In this document: positions 62,920-64,000 of the stretch, piece after piece | Position numbering within the stretch: position 1 is the stretch's first letter | Layout of the letters: the number at the start of each line of letters is the position of its first letter | Source of the DNA: Deltaproteobacteria bacterium | GTDB taxonomy: Bacteria; Desulfobacterota; Desulfobacteria; Desulfobacterales; Desulfosarcinaceae | DNA length: 64,000 nucleotides | Reading direction: 5' to 3' | Assembly (NCBI GenBank): GCA_021824175.1 | Contig: JAKALP010000001.1 | Coordinates: 124,001-188,000, forward strand | Position numbers and translations under genes: made by a program | Notes under the pieces: generated by a model | What the model saw: only the letters and a program-made list of their open reading frames with translations | The model's database searches: none | What the model was told of the DNA's origin: nothing

Positions 62920-63309
62920 ATGCCCAACAAAAAGCATAAACATGAAGAATTGCTGAAGAGCAGGATCAAGCGCCTAAAAGATCTCGGTACAATTGATACA
63001 TGCGATAAAGGCATTAAGCCGCCGGTTGGATCAGTTATCGCAAATCAGGCCGAACTGGCGCACAATAATACTTATGGCCCACTGCCGGTTTTCTATGTCG
63101 ACAGGCTGGTGGTGTGCCGTGATTGCGGCAAAGAAGAGGTTTGGACCGCTCGGCAACAGAAGTGGTGGTATGAAGTTGCCAAAGGAAATATCAACTCTTT
63201 TGCGGTTAAGTGTCGCGCCTGCAGGAAAAAGGATCAGGAACGGAAAGCTGCCGCCAGAAAGATCCATTTAAACGGAATAGCCAAAAAAGAGACAAAGACA
63301 ACACAATAA
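62920..63309 (+). CDS. Zinc-ribbon protein (zf-trcl-like)
   Basis: 129 residues. The core VVCRDCGKEEVWTARQQKWWYEVAKGNINSFAVKCRACRKK (65-105) has two Cys-x2-Cys knuckles and the W-T-x-x-Q-Q-x-W pattern of the probable zinc-ribbon domain zf-trcl. N- and C-terminal parts are very basic, suggesting nucleic acid contact. Function unknown. Confidence 0.75.
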   Translation: MPNKKHKHEELLKSRIKRLKDLGTIDTCDKGIKPPVGSVIANQAELAHNNTYGPLPVFYVDRLVVCRDCGKEEVWTARQQKWWYEVAKGNINSFAVKCRACRKKDQERKAAARKIHLNGIAKKETKTTQ

Positions 63310-63346
63310 AGGCTTGCTCAGGAGTGAATTCTTTTCTTCTTCGTTC

Positions 63347-63856
63347 CTATGGTTTGCCCATTAACTCTTTGAGATTGATCTCACCCTTGGCCTCAAACGG
63401 CATTTTGCCGGTCCAGGCGCCGCCGCCCATGTCCAGATTTCCATTGACGGCATAACTCCATTTTTCATCGGGTGTTTCGCTCTGGGCTCCTTGGATCAGG
63501 CGGCGGGCCGCGCCGAAGAGATCCACCATGGAAGCATAAACCATGACGGTGACGATTTCGCTGCCATAGGCCGGGATCTCCTTTTGCGGACCAGCCACGC
63601 CTTTGGCCAGATGGCGGTCGTTGAAGCTCAGGTCGCAGTCGATGCCTTGGATGTTCAACGCTGTTTTGTTGGGGTTGAGCACGCGCAGATCCACTTCGAA
63701 CACGGTTTCAAAACCTTTTACTTCCGCGATGCGCAGTCCCGCCAGATTGATGCCGGGTGGCTCCAGGCCGCTGAGGGTGGCACAGCCGGTGAGGAGAAGT
63801 ATTAGGGCGGCAATGAGGCAGGTCGTATTTTTAGGGTGTGGTGGTTGGGGGTTCAT
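63347..63856 (-). CDS. LEA14/WHy-domain lipoprotein
   Basis: 169 residues. Lipobox LLLTGC (about Cys25). The mature domain begins PGINLAGLRIAEVKGFETVFEVDLRVLNPNKTALNIQGIDCDLSFNDR, the LEA type 2 (WHy) pattern: N-P-N-x-x-x-L-x-I-x-G, then G-x-x-x strands and IPAYGSEIVTVMV. Stress-related family whose role in bacteria is unclear. An octamer array lies directly upstream of its start. Confidence 0.85.
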   Translation of the reverse strand: MNPQPPHPKNTTCLIAALILLLTGCATLSGLEPPGINLAGLRIAEVKGFETVFEVDLRVLNPNKTALNIQGIDCDLSFNDRHLAKGVAGPQKEIPAYGSEIVTVMVYASMVDLFGAARRLIQGAQSETPDEKWSYAVNGNLDMGGGAWTGKMPFEAKGEINLKELMGKP

Positions 63857-63865
63857 GGTTTTTTC

Positions 63866-64000
63866 GTTAATTCGTTAATTCGTTGATTGGTTGATTGGTT
63901 AATCGGTTAATCGGTTGATCGGTTGATCGGTTGATCGGTTGTTGGTTGAGTCGTTGAATGGCCAAGTCGCGAAGCCCAGCCCCTGTTCCCAATCAACCAA
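63866..64000. repeat. Octamer array G (unit GTTGATYG) with start of inverted partner
   Basis: Twelve units from 63866 to 63960 (GTTAATTC twice, GTTGATTG twice, GTTAATCG twice, GTTGATCG three times and variants). At 63988-64000 the sequence AATCAACCAA begins the inverted partner, cut by the window edge. Confidence 0.85.

Overview
The window looks like chromosomal DNA of a Desulfobacterota (former Deltaproteobacteria) bacterium. The signs are a flagellar gene of the type I know from Desulfovibrio, a DUF2318 membrane protein beside an ABC exporter, tandem Hsp20 genes, a lexA-imuB-dnaE2 mutagenesis cassette and an MSHA-type pilus locus. Genes are moderately GC-rich, with AT-rich regulatory gaps. 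I saw no rRNA, tRNA or prophage module.

Layout. 0-3.4 kb: the 3' part of wrbA, an RraA-like gene, a DUF2889-like gene, two flagellum-associated genes behind a sigma-28-like promoter, and a small exported peptide behind a sigma-54-like promoter. 3.5-17.6 kb: a complete type I-E CRISPR-Cas locus on the minus strand, in the order cas3-cas8e-cse2-cas7e-cas5e-cas6e-[IS1595-like element]-fic-cas1-cas2-leader-array. The array has 47 repeats and 46 spacers. 17.7-31 kb: an orphan CheY-like regulator, a DegQ/HtrA protease, an FmdB-type zinc ribbon, an IMPase-like phosphatase, a thioesterase, membrane and secreted proteins of unknown role, a primase-helicase fusion, two Hsp20 genes, an AI-2E-family transporter and an OmpR-type two-component system. 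31-39.5 kb: a B12-binding radical SAM enzyme, a scar with a dnaE2 relic and a truncated TauE/SafE gene, a cytidylate-kinase-like gene, SppA, and a DUF2318/permease/ABC-ATPase operon. 39.5-46.6 kb: lexA, DUF72, imuB, a four-helix-bundle gene and dnaE2, all on the minus strand. 46.7-60 kb: a methyltransferase, a START-like protein, and an MSHA/type II secretion-like pilus locus in two converging blocks. 60-64 kb: nth, a Phd/PIN toxin-antitoxin pair and small genes.

How genes work together. The cas genes form one tightly overlapping operon (ATGA junctions at cas3/cas8e, cas8e/cse2 and fic/cas1). A Fic-domain protein, probably an AMP-transferase with an N-terminal inhibitory motif, is translationally coupled to cas1. 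A perfect 19-bp palindrome sits exactly 9 nt before a -10-like hexamer at three minus-strand promoters: cas3, the IS transposase and the orphan response regulator. The SOS cassette has a LexA promoter overlapped by phased AATGTAA repeats. The pilus genes follow the MSHA order I-J-K-L and M-N-E-G.

The right third of the window carries at least seven inverted pairs of degenerate 6-8-bp tandem arrays. Units differ from place to place but the architecture is constant. One pair brackets the four-helix-bundle gene inside the imuB-dnaE2 operon. I consider this repeat architecture and the Fic-cas1 coupling the two most interesting signals. All calls come from reading the sequence, and no database search was run.
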